A stretch of DNA of 21,886 nucleotides, taken from contig JALCCG010000234.1 in assembly GCA_023212695.1 (NCBI GenBank), forward strand, positions 1 through 21,886, written 5' to 3'. Below the pieces are notes generated by a model. That model was given only the letters and a program-made list of their open reading frames with translations. It had not been told where the DNA came from and searched no databases. Below, piece by piece: positions 1-8,824 of the stretch (its first letter is position 1; each line of letters opens with the position of its first letter). The stretch is from Sporisorium sorghi (lineage: Eukaryota; Basidiomycota; Ustilaginomycetes; Ustilaginales; Ustilaginaceae). The position numbers and the translations under genes are program-made.

Positions 1-91
1 GCCCTGTTTGGGGTGGGTTTATTTTGGGCTGTTTTGTTGGTGGTGGGGGTGAGACAGAAAGTTGTGGACGAAGTTTTTTGGTTCCTTATTT

Positions 92-131
<40 letters not shown>

Positions 132-259
132 GATTCTTTTGCTCATCGTCATGGTCATCAGCAGTACTTGACTCGACATGATCATCCACAATCACAACCG
201 CTAAGCAAACAAGGGAAGCAGGGTATATTACACATAACAGCAGCTAGCATTACGGCCAC
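1..259. other. Intergenic flank with poly(T) tract
   Basis: I see no gene here. The stretch lies downstream of the minus-strand glutaredoxin gene and so should hold its 3' UTR and terminator. Its main landmark is an uninterrupted T run at 94-129 (36 nt). On the minus strand this run reads as poly(A), about 130 bases past the stop codon. Confidence 0.6.
94..129. repeat. Homopolymer T(36)
   Basis: This is an uninterrupted run of 36 T, read directly from the sequence. It is a simple repeat, and its length is prone to slippage and sequencing error. Confidence 0.95.
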
Positions 260-1309
260 TCACAACGCACCCACGGACTCCAAAATACTCTTGAGCGCAT
301 GAATCGAGTGCAGATCCTGAACATCGTCGTTGCCGCCCAGCAGCCGATCCCTCGCCAGCACCGTTGGGAACGTCGTATGGCCCGTCAGCTTGGCCAGAAG
401 TGCTTGCAGCTCGTGTGCGTCTGGTCTGAGGTCGACCTCGTATACCGTAAAAGTAGCGTTGAGCGAGGTGAGCAGCGCCTTTGCTTTTCGCGAGTAGGGG
501 CAGTAGCTCTTGCTGAACACGGTGAGGCCGAGTGTGGGGCGCACTTTGCTCACCCAGTCTTGGCGTGAGAGGAGGTACAGCTGGTGGGCGTCGTTGAGGA
601 TCGAGAACTCGCTCGAGGTATTCTTGGGCAGACCCACTTTGGCGAGCAGCTGCGTGAACTTGTTATCCGGGCCCGAGTTGAGTTTAGCGAAGACGCCTTG
701 CTGTAGAGGCGCACGATCGAAGTACACCTCCTGCCAGTCCTCGCCTACCGTGTAGCCCTTCATCTGGAGCGCGAGCAGCAGCAGCATGACGCTTTCGTCG
801 CGCGCGTCGAACTTGGACATCTCGTTGAGCTGCAGCGCCAGATCCACGTCTTTACTCGCAGCAGCTGCAGCAGCGGTGTTCGGATCGTGCTCGAGCTTGT
901 GCTTCAGTGCAGTCAGCTCGGCGGTGCCTTCGACGTGCATGCTGTCGAGCAACGCATTGTGCAGGTGCCCGTCCTTGTCGAGGTGCGCATCGTCGTAGTG
1001 GTGGTGCGCACCTGCTACTCCGGGTAGCTTGCCGACGAGTTGGTTGATGGCAGGGGATGCGTTGTGCAGTGCATCCAGCATGCGTGTGCCTGCTTGCGTG
1101 TCGAAGGGCGAGGTGCCTGTGCCGTTGTACAGCAGCAGCAAGTAGATTGCGGGTAAAAGCAGCACCACTACCAGCAGCTTTTTGCGTCGAAGCAGTGCCA
1201 GTGGTGGCAGGCAGATCGACGGCGTGCGATGCGATGGTGATGGCGATGGCGACGCAGCAACACCCGACTCGAGATCGTGTAGCAAATGCTCTTTCGATTC
1301 GGCTCCCAT
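260..1309 (-). CDS. Membrane-anchored monothiol glutaredoxin, Grx6/Grx7-like
   Basis: This encodes a 349-residue protein with a C-terminal glutaredoxin fold. It should use glutathione to reduce or deglutathionylate thiols. The active site is CPYS at about residues 270-273, followed by the conserved TTFPTV cis-proline loop near residue 315 and a GG pair that helps bind glutathione. Near the N-terminus, basic residues (RRKK) precede a hydrophobic segment at about 45-61, which looks like a type II signal anchor. A membrane-anchored CPYS glutaredoxin matches yeast Grx7 of the early secretory pathway, so an ER/Golgi-lumen location is inferred. The ~200 residues between anchor and domain are low in recognisable features. 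I chose the ATG at 1309 (protein start MGAESKEH). The frame is open upstream to an ATG at 1390, which would add a hydrophobic 27-residue leader. The gene is divergent from SDO1 and probably shares its promoter region. Confidence 0.85.
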   Translation of the reverse strand: MGAESKEHLLHDLESGVAASPSPSPSHRTPSICLPPLALLRRKKLLVVVLLLPAIYLLLLYNGTGTSPFDTQAGTRMLDALHNASPAINQLVGKLPGVAGAHHHYDDAHLDKDGHLHNALLDSMHVEGTAELTALKHKLEHDPNTAAAAAASKDVDLALQLNEMSKFDARDESVMLLLLALQMKGYTVGEDWQEVYFDRAPLQQGVFAKLNSGPDNKFTQLLAKVGLPKNTSSEFSILNDAHQLYLLSRQDWVSKVRPTLGLTVFSKSYCPYSRKAKALLTSLNATFTVYEVDLRPDAHELQALLAKLTGHTTFPTVLARDRLLGGNDDVQDLHSIHALKSILESVGAL

Positions 1310-1665
1310 CGTCGTTGTTGTTGGGCCACAAGCGTGATAGTGGCAGATGGCAGTGGTAATGATTGTGGTGGCGAGCAACATGTGCTGCATCTGTCAAGGG
1401 TCCAATCTCGACGGTTTCACCCTGTTATCTTTGGCTGACTAAGCATGACACCAGCCTCCACTAACTTACGCTCTAGGGGACCGCTTTTCTTTTCTTTCCC
1501 CCCCAGGAAATTTGAAAATTTGAAAATTCCTCCCTGTAACTAGCTAGACTCACGTCAATCATCATCAATCAACAGCACCCTTCAACTAACTGAGCCTTTT
1601 TTGGAGCTTTCGTATTGTATTGTATTGACTTTTGCTACAACCACCATATCCCATACGCGCTGAAA
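1310..1665. promoter_or_regulatory. Divergent promoter region, glutaredoxin / SDO1
   Basis: This 356-bp interval separates two oppositely transcribed start codons, so it must carry both 5' leaders and probably both core promoters. At about 1506-1530 there is an AT-rich stretch made of a repeated GAAAATTT unit, just after a C run. I see no clear TATA box and can identify no factor-binding site. Confidence 0.6.
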
Positions 1666-2430
1666 ATGCCCGTCTTTCAACCGGCCAACCAGATCAAACT
1701 CACAAACGTCTCGATCGTGCGTTTGCGAAAGGGTGGGAAGCGCTTCGAGATCGCCTGCTACAAGAACAAGGTGCGAGAATGGCGAACCGGTGTCGAGACG
1801 GATCTGGATGAAGTGGTTCAGATCGAGAACGTCTTTGTCAATGTCAGCAAGGGACAGGTTGCGCCATCGGACGATTTGCAAAAGGCGTTTGGTACAACAG
1901 AGACATCCAAGATCTTGATCGAGATTTTGAAGAAGGGCGAGTTGCAGGTGGGCGACAAGGAGAGGCAGCACGAGCTCTCGAATACCTGGAAGGACATTGC
2001 GACGCAGGTGGCCGACAAGTGCGTCGATCCGGCCAGTCAACGTCCGTATACCGTGGGTATGATCGACAAGGCCATGCACGACGTTCACTATTCGGTCAAG
2101 ACGGGTAGAAGCGCAAAACAGCAGGCTCTCGACGTCATCCGCCTACTGCAAGAAAAGCAGACCATCCCCATCGAACGTGCACGCATGCGCATCCGCATCA
2201 CCATGCCCAACAAGGACGGCAAGAAATTGAAAGACAAACTCATCCCCCTCACCGACAAGGTCGAAGATGAAGACTGGTCCGACGGTTGGGAGTTGATCGC
2301 CTCCATCGACCCCGGTGCACTCAAGACCATCAACGAGCTCATCCAATCCGAGATCAAGGGCAGAGGCAACGTCGAGACGCTCAATTTCACAACAATTCGC
2401 GAGGGTGACGGTGACCAGAGGTTGGAGTAG
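1666..2430 (+). CDS. SDO1: Ribosome maturation protein SDO1 (SBDS orthologue)
   Basis: This encodes a 254-residue protein, close to the ~250 residues usual for SBDS/Sdo1. With the GTPase Efl1, this family releases Tif6 (eIF6) from late cytoplasmic pre-60S particles so that subunits can join. The N-terminal FYSH domain (about 1-95) shows the diagnostic stretch LRKGGKRFEIACYKNKV near residues 20-37. A helical middle domain (about 105-170, containing the RPYT motif) and the C-terminal ferredoxin-like domain (about 170-240, with IERARMRIRI) follow in the normal order. The ATG at 1666 is chosen because the protein then begins MPVFQPANQIKLTNV, where SBDS proteins start; it has A at -3. An in-frame ATG 51 bases upstream would only add unconserved residues. 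The gene has no introns and no damage, and converges on PMT4 across 124 bp. Confidence 0.96.
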   Translation: MPVFQPANQIKLTNVSIVRLRKGGKRFEIACYKNKVREWRTGVETDLDEVVQIENVFVNVSKGQVAPSDDLQKAFGTTETSKILIEILKKGELQVGDKERQHELSNTWKDIATQVADKCVDPASQRPYTVGMIDKAMHDVHYSVKTGRSAKQQALDVIRLLQEKQTIPIERARMRIRITMPNKDGKKLKDKLIPLTDKVEDEDWSDGWELIASIDPGALKTINELIQSEIKGRGNVETLNFTTIREGDGDQRLE

Positions 2431-2554
2431 TATCGCAACCCAACGCAACGCAAATCCAGCACATGTTTTCCTTGTTGTGCAATTCATTGTCTTTTGTAGC
2501 TGTGTGTTCGAATGGGTTACAAAGGTGTGTGTCTGACTTCTTGCGTCTTCGCAC

Positions 2555-4888
2555 CTACTTGGCAAAGTGCAGCGTCCACGAAGGCAGCAGCCGCCTCGCA
2601 TGCACTTCCGCTGTCGTCAACCCCGGTGTTCCGTACGTCAACGGGCTCAACCACCAGAAGCACACCACGAGCGCCGCCACCAACACGCCCATCACCGCCC
2701 GAGCCTGTCGCGGCACCACGTTGTCCATCCTCGGTCTATAGTGTCTCGCCGTCAGCAGCGGACCCGGTTTCGAGATGGGGAACTGGATCGTCTCGCTCGC
2801 CACAAAGTTGAGCACGCCGCCGGCCACCAAGCACGCACATACGTGTGCTGGCAGGTAGTGGTGAATGAACAGCTGGCGCGACATGAGGAAGAAGGGCAGG
2901 TAGTGACAGGCCCATGCGACCACGAAGAAGCCGGTCGAGTTGTGCAGCCTGTTGCGCACGGCGCTGGGGATAGGGTAGATGCCCCGACGACGCGCGAGCA
3001 GATCGGCGCCCAGTACGCCTACGAAGATCGAGATGCTGAGGATGGTGCCCCACCATGAGACGAGGTTGCCGATCATGTAGATCTGGTGTTGCCCCTCGTC
3101 GCGAGTCCAGAAGGAAATGCCTTGAAGCAAAAAGGGCCAGTTGATGGGTCCTGTAGCGTACGGATGGCTCTGGGTCAAGCCGGCGTTCTGCTGCAGCATC
3201 TGCAGTTGCAGCTCTAGCCACTTTTTGAGGAAGTTCATCTTGACCACTTTGCGAGGCGGCAGAGGTTTCAGGCGATCCTCCAGATCAGGGCTGTCCGGGC
3301 TTGGCGTCAAGTCGTTGACATACCATAGACACGTCTTGTCCATGGCATTCTTGTTGCCGTTGACCTCTTGCTGGTTGAAGGCCCAATCGGGGAGCGCCTC
3401 GCCGTGTGTCCACATGCAGACGCGCGTGTTCTTGTGCACCAGTCGGAACCACGACGCTTTGCTCTTGACCGACTTGTCCGGGCCGTCCGCTTCATCCAGA
3501 AAGAGTTCGAAGAGCGTGTCGTCATAGCGCGAGGTGTCGTTGGCCGGGAGCGTAGTGAACTCTTCGTTGGTGGCCATGAGTGGGGAGGCGACGTCATGAG
3601 TAAGCAAGTAGCTGTCGGTGTTGATGTGGAGCAGTCGAATGGTGTCCTTGTGCTGGACAGTGCGCCCCTTGGCGTCGTTGTCGGGGATGGGTTTGGTGGG
3701 CACAATTTGCCAGATGTTGTTGGTGTCGTTGTGCGGATAGGCGGTGACCTGCTGTCCTTGACTCGAGATGCGTCCGTCATCGTACTTGAGCGGGTATCGT
3801 TCCGGATGCGAATGCAGGAAAGCCTTGGTGTTCTTGTGGACGAGCGTGATCTTGTCAAAGTACTGAATGTCGCGAGCGTTGCTGAGCATGGGGTTGCCGG
3901 TGAGCGTCTGTTGGAACTGCGAGCTCATGAAGACATCGCCGGGACCGCTCTTGATGAGGATGGCGAAGTGCACCCAGAACCAAAAGAGGTAGACGCCAAA
4001 GGGGAGGATGATGAGCGCAAAGAAGCGCGCGAAAAAGTGGCGCGCGACATGCTCGATCTCGAGACCGCGTCGAATGTCGAGCAGCTTCCAGAGATCCCAA
4101 GCGACCGCGCTGCCGATCGTCATGAACGTAAAAAGACCGACCATCTTGCAGCTCATGGTCAAGGCCAGATTGACTCCAGTGGCCATGAGCCAAGCCCACC
4201 ATTGCGCACTGAACTCGTTGTAGCGAAGCTTGTAGAAGCGAACGTACGAGTAGAGGCTGAGCATCATGAAGAGGATGAGCGGCGCGTCGAGGAGGATGAG
4301 TCGATCCTGTGCAATGTGCGCATTGTCAAAGAGCAGCAGCGCAGCACTGAAGACGCCGATGACGGGAGCATAGCCACTCTGACGCATGATGGCGTAGATG
4401 AGGGGAACTTGGAGACTGCCGATGATGGCGGGGACGGCACGCATGCGAACGTACGGGACTTTGTTCTCGAGGTACTTGTCGCCGATCTGATCGAATTCGA
4501 AATGGCCATCGAAGCCAGCCAAGTAACCACCAAAGGCGTTGATGAGCTTGGCGAGCGGAGGGTGGACGTCAAAGTGGAATTCGCGTCGGAGGTAGTAGGC
4601 TGCAAACTTGCCAAAGTGCACCTCGTCGAAAACGACTTGGTCAGGAAAAGAGATCCTGTAGAAGCGTAGAGCGGCTGCGAGAATGAAGAGGGCCAGGATG
4701 ATGATGGAGTCGGCTGGGTGCGAGTGTACATCTGGAGAAATGGCACCCCATTGAGATCGAATGCGAGTTTTGGATGAATCGTCGTGGTCGCCGTCGTGGT
4801 GGCTGCTGTGATTGGGCTGAGTGGTCGCAGCGATGTCAGTGCCGTCGTTGCGACGAGAGCGCAGTGTTTGCGCCTTTGAAGCGTCCAT
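2555..4888 (-). CDS. PMT4: Dolichyl-phosphate-mannose protein mannosyltransferase, Pmt4 type
   Basis: This encodes a 777-residue multi-pass ER membrane enzyme. It transfers mannose from dolichyl-phosphate-mannose to Ser/Thr of secreted and membrane proteins. The first hydrophobic helix is followed by the catalytic luminal loop motif VVFDEVHFGKF, with the essential Asp-Glu at about residues 88-89, and then DVHPPLAKL. The central luminal region (about 340-520) holds MIR repeats, seen as LVHKNT, LLHINT and LVHKNT motifs. Several more membrane segments follow, including the HYLPFF stretch. The FGKFAAYYL and LFDNAH/RLILLDA wording and the single-copy length favour the Pmt4 subfamily over Pmt1 or Pmt2; this comes from memory of the families, not an alignment. 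In Ustilago maydis, Pmt4 is known to be needed for appressorium function and virulence. The ATG at 4888 (MDASKAQT, A at -3, G at +4) is chosen; the frame stays open 216 bases further upstream through a CA repeat that is very likely 5' UTR. Confidence 0.92.
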   Translation of the reverse strand: MDASKAQTLRSRRNDGTDIAATTQPNHSSHHDGDHDDSSKTRIRSQWGAISPDVHSHPADSIIILALFILAAALRFYRISFPDQVVFDEVHFGKFAAYYLRREFHFDVHPPLAKLINAFGGYLAGFDGHFEFDQIGDKYLENKVPYVRMRAVPAIIGSLQVPLIYAIMRQSGYAPVIGVFSAALLLFDNAHIAQDRLILLDAPLILFMMLSLYSYVRFYKLRYNEFSAQWWAWLMATGVNLALTMSCKMVGLFTFMTIGSAVAWDLWKLLDIRRGLEIEHVARHFFARFFALIILPFGVYLFWFWVHFAILIKSGPGDVFMSSQFQQTLTGNPMLSNARDIQYFDKITLVHKNTKAFLHSHPERYPLKYDDGRISSQGQQVTAYPHNDTNNIWQIVPTKPIPDNDAKGRTVQHKDTIRLLHINTDSYLLTHDVASPLMATNEEFTTLPANDTSRYDDTLFELFLDEADGPDKSVKSKASWFRLVHKNTRVCMWTHGEALPDWAFNQQEVNGNKNAMDKTCLWYVNDLTPSPDSPDLEDRLKPLPPRKVVKMNFLKKWLELQLQMLQQNAGLTQSHPYATGPINWPFLLQGISFWTRDEGQHQIYMIGNLVSWWGTILSISIFVGVLGADLLARRRGIYPIPSAVRNRLHNSTGFFVVAWACHYLPFFLMSRQLFIHHYLPAHVCACLVAGGVLNFVASETIQFPISKPGPLLTARHYRPRMDNVVPRQARAVMGVLVAALVVCFWWLSPLTYGTPGLTTAEVHARRLLPSWTLHFAK

Positions 4889-5525
4889 GCTTGGCGACGA
4901 GGGATCGATCACTCTGTGTGTGTGTGTGTGTGTGTGTGTCGGATGAGGCGATGGGAGAGAAGAAGATGGTCGTGAGTCAAGTTGGCAGTAGCTTTGCTCT
5001 GCTCTGCTGGCTCTTTCCTCTCTCTCTTCTCTCACACTCGCTCTCTCGCTCGCACAGTCATTTTTCCAAACCAAATTCGCCGCCCGACTCTGCCTTTCTT
5101 CCAATTTGAGCTCATCTCGGCTCCACTCAGCTTTAGCACGGATGTGCCGACTCGCCAGAAGAACAGACTTCTGTGATTCTCATACTCTTGCTCAGACTGT
5201 GACTGTGAAAGAGAGAGACAAGGCTGTGCTGAGCAGTGTGTGTGTGTGTGATTGAATGGAAGAGTAACTGCATTCGGGGCGTGTGCCGAACAGACGCGTG
5301 GTTCGCCGTGTGTGTTGCTCTTTTGCTTTCTTCTGCCGCGCTGCGTTGGCGTGTTTTTGTAGCAAATCGGAACTCGGGCTTCCAAAATTTGTCGGCTCTT
5401 CCAAAGTGGGTTTGATGCTGCTGCTGCTTCTGCTGCAACCTTTCTTCGGATTTGCATCCGATTCAGCCTATGAATCATCATCATCTTCACTCTCAACCAT
5501 CACATCGACTCAGCCTTGCTCTAAA
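4889..5525. promoter_or_regulatory. Divergent promoter region, PMT4 / PRP4
   Basis: This 637-bp interval lies between two divergent start codons and should hold both promoters. It is rich in simple sequence: a TG repeat at 4915-4939, TC-rich DNA at about 5015-5055, and a second TG repeat at 5236-5250. The PRP4-proximal part (5283-5525) happens to be open in the PRP4 frame and includes a CTG-rich stretch at about 5415-5440. No TATA box or known operator is evident. Confidence 0.55.
4915..4939. repeat. TG/CA dinucleotide microsatellite
   Basis: About 12 copies of TG lie 26 bases upstream of the PMT4 start codon. The repeat is therefore probably in its 5' leader, read there as CA. A shorter TG run lies at 5236-5250. 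Confidence 0.9.
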
Positions 5526-7037
5526 ATGGCGACGTCGGGCGACAAGATGGACGTCGACGCTGCCTCACCCGCCACCACGTCAGGCGTCACCATCGAAGAC
5601 CTGCTCTCGTCCCGCTCCAACGCCGGCTACTCTGCCACCGATGCCGCCCTGTCCGCTCAGCTCGATGCACGCAAGCTGGCGAGGAACCTTGCCATCCCCA
5701 CCTCGGATCCCAAAGTGAGGTTGCGGTTGCGACAACTGGGCGAGCCCATCACCTGCTTTGGTGAACGCGAGATGGACCGTCGTGAACGTCTGCGCCAGAT
5801 CATTGCTCGACAACTGCAACAACAGCCCTCCTCACAAGACGACTCACAACAGCACGGCAGCACGAGCGACTCGGAAAGTGGTGACGACGACGACCAAGAA
5901 GACGAAGAGTTCTACACCGAAGGCTCACCCGCTCTCGTCGATGCACGTCGAAAGATCGCCTGCTTTTCACTCCAGCGTGCTAAGAAGAGGCTGGCGAGCC
6001 AACGCAAAGATGCCAACGTCCCACTCGCCTCGATCGTCAAACTGCGCTCCAAAGTGTTCGAGCCCATCAAGAGCTACACCAACCTCGGCTCCCAGATTGG
6101 CGACGACCGTCCCGTATCCATGACCCGTTTCGCACCCAACTCGCAACTGCTTGCAACAGGCAGCTGGTCCGGCAGCATCAAGCTGTGGCACGTGCCCAGC
6201 GCCAACCACAAACTCACCCTTCGGGCGCATAACGACAAAGTGGGCGGGCTAGCATGGCATCCGCGAGCTACCTTATCGCAAGACGCTTCGGCTGTCAACC
6301 TTGTGTCAGGAGCGGGCGATGCTTCCGTCTGCCTGTGGAGTCTCGAAAGCGATCGACCGCTGGCCACGCTCCAGGGACACGAGGCGCGTGTAGCCAGGAC
6401 CGCCTTCCATCCCACAGGCGACTATGTGGCGAGTGCCTCGTTCGACGGCACATGGCGTCTGTGGGATGTCGCCAGCTCTCAATGCCTCACCGTGCAGGAA
6501 GGGCATAGCAAAGAAGTCTACTCGGTCGAGTTTCAAGACGACGGTGCATTGGTGGCAAGCGGAGGGCTCGACGCCATCGGTAGAGTGTGGGACATGCGCA
6601 CAGGTAGAACGGCCATGGTGCTCGACGGACACGCCAAGGAGATTCTCTCGATCGACTTTGCACCCAACGGATACCAGCTTGCCACGGCGAGCGGCGACGA
6701 CACCGTCCGTATCTGGGACATGCGTGCACTCAAATCCATCTACACCATCCCAGCGCACAAGTCGTCCGTCTCGGACGTACGCTTCTTCCGCTCTCTTTCG
6801 CATCGCACCTCGCCCTTTGCACCGCAAGGCGACCAGGAAATCAGCCGGAACGGCCTCTACCTCGCCACCTCGGGCTACGATGGCATGGTTCGCATATGGT
6901 CCGCCGACGACTGGCAGCTGCTACGCACGCTCAGTGGAGACGGCGGAAGAGTCATGAGCGTCGACATTAGCTCGGATGGCGAAATGCTCGTTAGCGGCGA
7001 ATGGGGCAGGACGTTCAAGCTGTGGGGTGCTTTGTAG
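5526..7037 (+). CDS. PRP4: U4/U6 small nuclear ribonucleoprotein Prp4 (WD40)
   Basis: This encodes a 503-residue spliceosomal protein. Prp4/PRPF4 is a component of the U4/U6 and U4/U6.U5 snRNP and binds Prp3. An acidic, low-complexity stretch (about 102-130) separates two parts. The N-terminal part has the PRP4-type SFM helical motif (about 58-98, with LAIPTSDPKVRLRLRQLGEP and GERERLR-like residues). The C-terminal part (about 193-503) is a WD40 propeller whose blades end in recognisable WD-like dipeptides (KLWH, CLWS, RLWD, RVWD, RIWD, RIWS, KLWG), which fits seven blades. The family signature FGEREMDRRERLR lies near residues 78-90. The ATG at 5526 (MATSGDKMDVD, A at -3) gives the usual domain start. 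The reading frame is open for another 243 bases upstream, with an ATG at 5415 that would add a leucine-rich leader; I regard that as UTR. No introns are evident. Confidence 0.95.
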   Translation: MATSGDKMDVDAASPATTSGVTIEDLLSSRSNAGYSATDAALSAQLDARKLARNLAIPTSDPKVRLRLRQLGEPITCFGEREMDRRERLRQIIARQLQQQPSSQDDSQQHGSTSDSESGDDDDQEDEEFYTEGSPALVDARRKIACFSLQRAKKRLASQRKDANVPLASIVKLRSKVFEPIKSYTNLGSQIGDDRPVSMTRFAPNSQLLATGSWSGSIKLWHVPSANHKLTLRAHNDKVGGLAWHPRATLSQDASAVNLVSGAGDASVCLWSLESDRPLATLQGHEARVARTAFHPTGDYVASASFDGTWRLWDVASSQCLTVQEGHSKEVYSVEFQDDGALVASGGLDAIGRVWDMRTGRTAMVLDGHAKEILSIDFAPNGYQLATASGDDTVRIWDMRALKSIYTIPAHKSSVSDVRFFRSLSHRTSPFAPQGDQEISRNGLYLATSGYDGMVRIWSADDWQLLRTLSGDGGRVMSVDISSDGEMLVSGEWGRTFKLWGAL

Positions 7038-7313
7038 CGTCCCCAATCAACGCGAGACGCAATCGCCCACTTCGACACGCGCTGCAAACGCGCCCTCCTC
7101 TCGGCTCGAAAAAATCTAATTTGCCAGCGAGTTGCAGCAACGCCAAAAAAAGTGTCTCGCCAACCAGCAAGCCAGCATGCACGCACGCACGGTTCATGCC
7201 ATCACGCATTGCCTTCATCATTGCGGTCCTAATCGCTGCTTTGTCTTGAAGACCATCGCAACTCGATCTCACGACCAGCTGCCGAGCAGCCCGGGCTGGG
7301 TACCACTGCGACC
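7038..7313 (+). promoter_or_regulatory. Short tandem intergenic region, PRP4 to bestrophin-like gene
   Basis: These 276 bp between two same-strand genes must hold the PRP4 terminator and the promoter of the downstream channel gene. I see no distinctive elements beyond a short A run near 7145-7151. Confidence 0.4.
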
Positions 7314-8471
7314 ATGACAACCCCACACCCCACCATGACCACCTCGGCATCCACCTCCTCGTTCGCATCCACCGCCTTCCACCTCTACACCGCCCAACAG
7401 CAACGCGAGCACGCCAAACCGCGACTCTCGCGCATGTCGTTTGTGCTCGACTGCTTCCGCGTCTCTGGCTCCGTGCTGCCGCGCATCCTGCCCTCGGTCC
7501 TCTTCTTGACGCTCTACGCCACGGTGATTGCGGCGGCCGATCTGGTGTGGGAGCAGCGCTGGACTACGTCGTTTTCCATCACCAGCTCGCTTTCGGTTGT
7601 GGTGGGGCTGCTGCTGGTGTTTCGCAACAGCACGAGTTACGATCGCTGGTACGAGGGCAGGAAGCTGTGGCAGGATGCGAGTACGACGGCGCGCAGCCTG
7701 GCGACTGTGATTTGGGTCAATGTCGATGCGGATAAAGAGGTTGATCGCAGAGAGTGGAGGCTGCAGCGCAAGAAGCGTGCGTTGAGGCTGTTGGCTGCGT
7801 TTATGGTTGCGGTCAAGCATGAGTTGCGGGGAGAGAAGGGGACGCACTGGGCGGATTTGAAGGATGTTTTGCCGCATGAATGGGTTCGTACTGCTAATAC
7901 GGTGGATGGCAAGCACAGCAACGACAGCCGACGCGACGACGACCTTGAACAAGCGGCGACATCCTCAGAAACGTCTCCCCTGCTGCCGTCCTCTCACACC
8001 GACACGACCAGCAGCGACCTTCACGCCCTGTCTCTGCCGCAACGCATCCTCGCCGAGCTGCACACCTACCTCGCCTCCGCCCGCCGCGCTGGCCTGCTCG
8101 ACGACCTCGGCCCTGCCGGCTTCTCGCTGCTCAACACCCAGCTGCTCCAGCTCTCCAACCTTTCCGCCTCCATGCTGCGCATCTCCACCACCCCGACTCC
8201 CTTGATCTACGCCATCCATCTCAAGCAATCGTGCTTCGTCTACCTGCTCACGCTACCGCTCGCGCTCGTCGGCGAACTGCGCTGGAAGGTCATCCCCTTC
8301 ACCACCGTGTTCAGCATGATGCTCATCGGGCTAGAGGGCATCAGCAGCGAGATCGAGGACCCGTTTGGCGAGGATAAGAGCGATCACCCGTTGGATCTGT
8401 GGTGCAGCAGGTTGCGCTGGGAGGTCGAGATGCTCATGCAGAGCGTCCAGCCTGGCATTCGTCCCGAGTGA
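7314..8471 (+). CDS. Bestrophin-like (UPF0187/YneE) membrane channel protein
   Basis: This encodes a 385-residue membrane protein of the bestrophin/UPF0187 superfamily, whose members form pentameric anion (some bacterial ones cation) channels. The N-terminal half has two hydrophobic helices (about 58-76 and 86-104). The second runs directly into RNSTSYDRWYEGRKLW (about 104-119), the family hallmark of Asn, Tyr, Arg-Trp and Trp residues. Near the C-terminus, LIYAIHLKQ, another hydrophobic stretch, then GLEGISSEIEDPFG and HPLDLWC reproduce the conserved second half. Between the halves, about residues 190-245 form a polar Asp/Ser/Thr-rich insertion without recognisable domain content. The start at 7314 has A at -3; a second ATG 21 bases downstream is also possible. 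The ion selectivity and the membrane it sits in cannot be read from sequence. The gene is in tandem with PRP4 and convergent with the transcription factor gene. Confidence 0.85.
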   Translation: MTTPHPTMTTSASTSSFASTAFHLYTAQQQREHAKPRLSRMSFVLDCFRVSGSVLPRILPSVLFLTLYATVIAAADLVWEQRWTTSFSITSSLSVVVGLLLVFRNSTSYDRWYEGRKLWQDASTTARSLATVIWVNVDADKEVDRREWRLQRKKRALRLLAAFMVAVKHELRGEKGTHWADLKDVLPHEWVRTANTVDGKHSNDSRRDDDLEQAATSSETSPLLPSSHTDTTSSDLHALSLPQRILAELHTYLASARRAGLLDDLGPAGFSLLNTQLLQLSNLSASMLRISTTPTPLIYAIHLKQSCFVYLLTLPLALVGELRWKVIPFTTVFSMMLIGLEGISSEIEDPFGEDKSDHPLDLWCSRLRWEVEMLMQSVQPGIRPE

Positions 8472-8753
8472 TGCTCTTTCACACACACTCTCTCTCTCCA
8501 TCTCTAGAAGGAATCATCTTGTCCCCTCAACCGTCCACACTCCTAAAGCATCATATCCACAAACATACCCATCTGCACACGCAATTCAGAACCGAAAACT
8601 CAAGACAACTCTTCGTCCTGTCGTTGTGATCGTCTGCATCGAATCAAGTGAGCACGTCGAAACAGCTCATCACACATCCTTTCCCTCGCGGAGAAGCTCG
8701 ATGAACCCCTTAATGATGGAAACGGGGCAAACAGTGCATGTAGAATACAATTG

Positions 8754-8785
<32 letters not shown>

Positions 8786-8824
8786 GTAGGTGTGTGTACA
8801 AAAGGAGCTCATTCCAGTCTTGGT
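8472..8824. other. Convergent 3' intergenic region with poly(A) tract
   Basis: These 353 bp lie between the stop codons of the bestrophin-like and transcription factor genes, so they hold both 3' UTRs. The notable feature is an A(30) run at 8754-8783, followed by a short TG-rich stretch. I see no gene. Confidence 0.6.
8754..8783. repeat. Homopolymer A(30)
   Basis: This is an uninterrupted run of 30 A about 280 bases past the bestrophin-like stop codon. It could be a genomic homopolymer or the scar of a retroposed poly(A) tail. I see no target-site duplication. Confidence 0.95.

Noticed and set aside
3368..4669. 433-codon open frame on the plus strand, antisense to PMT4
   Set aside because: The translation is charged and low in recognisable motifs, and the minus strand has an unmistakable Pmt domain over the same bases. 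Long antisense open frames are expected in GC-biased coding DNA.
4889..5104. 72-codon N-terminal extension of Pmt4
   Set aside because: It passes through a CA microsatellite and TC-rich leader. The ATG at 4888 has the better context and gives the usual family length.
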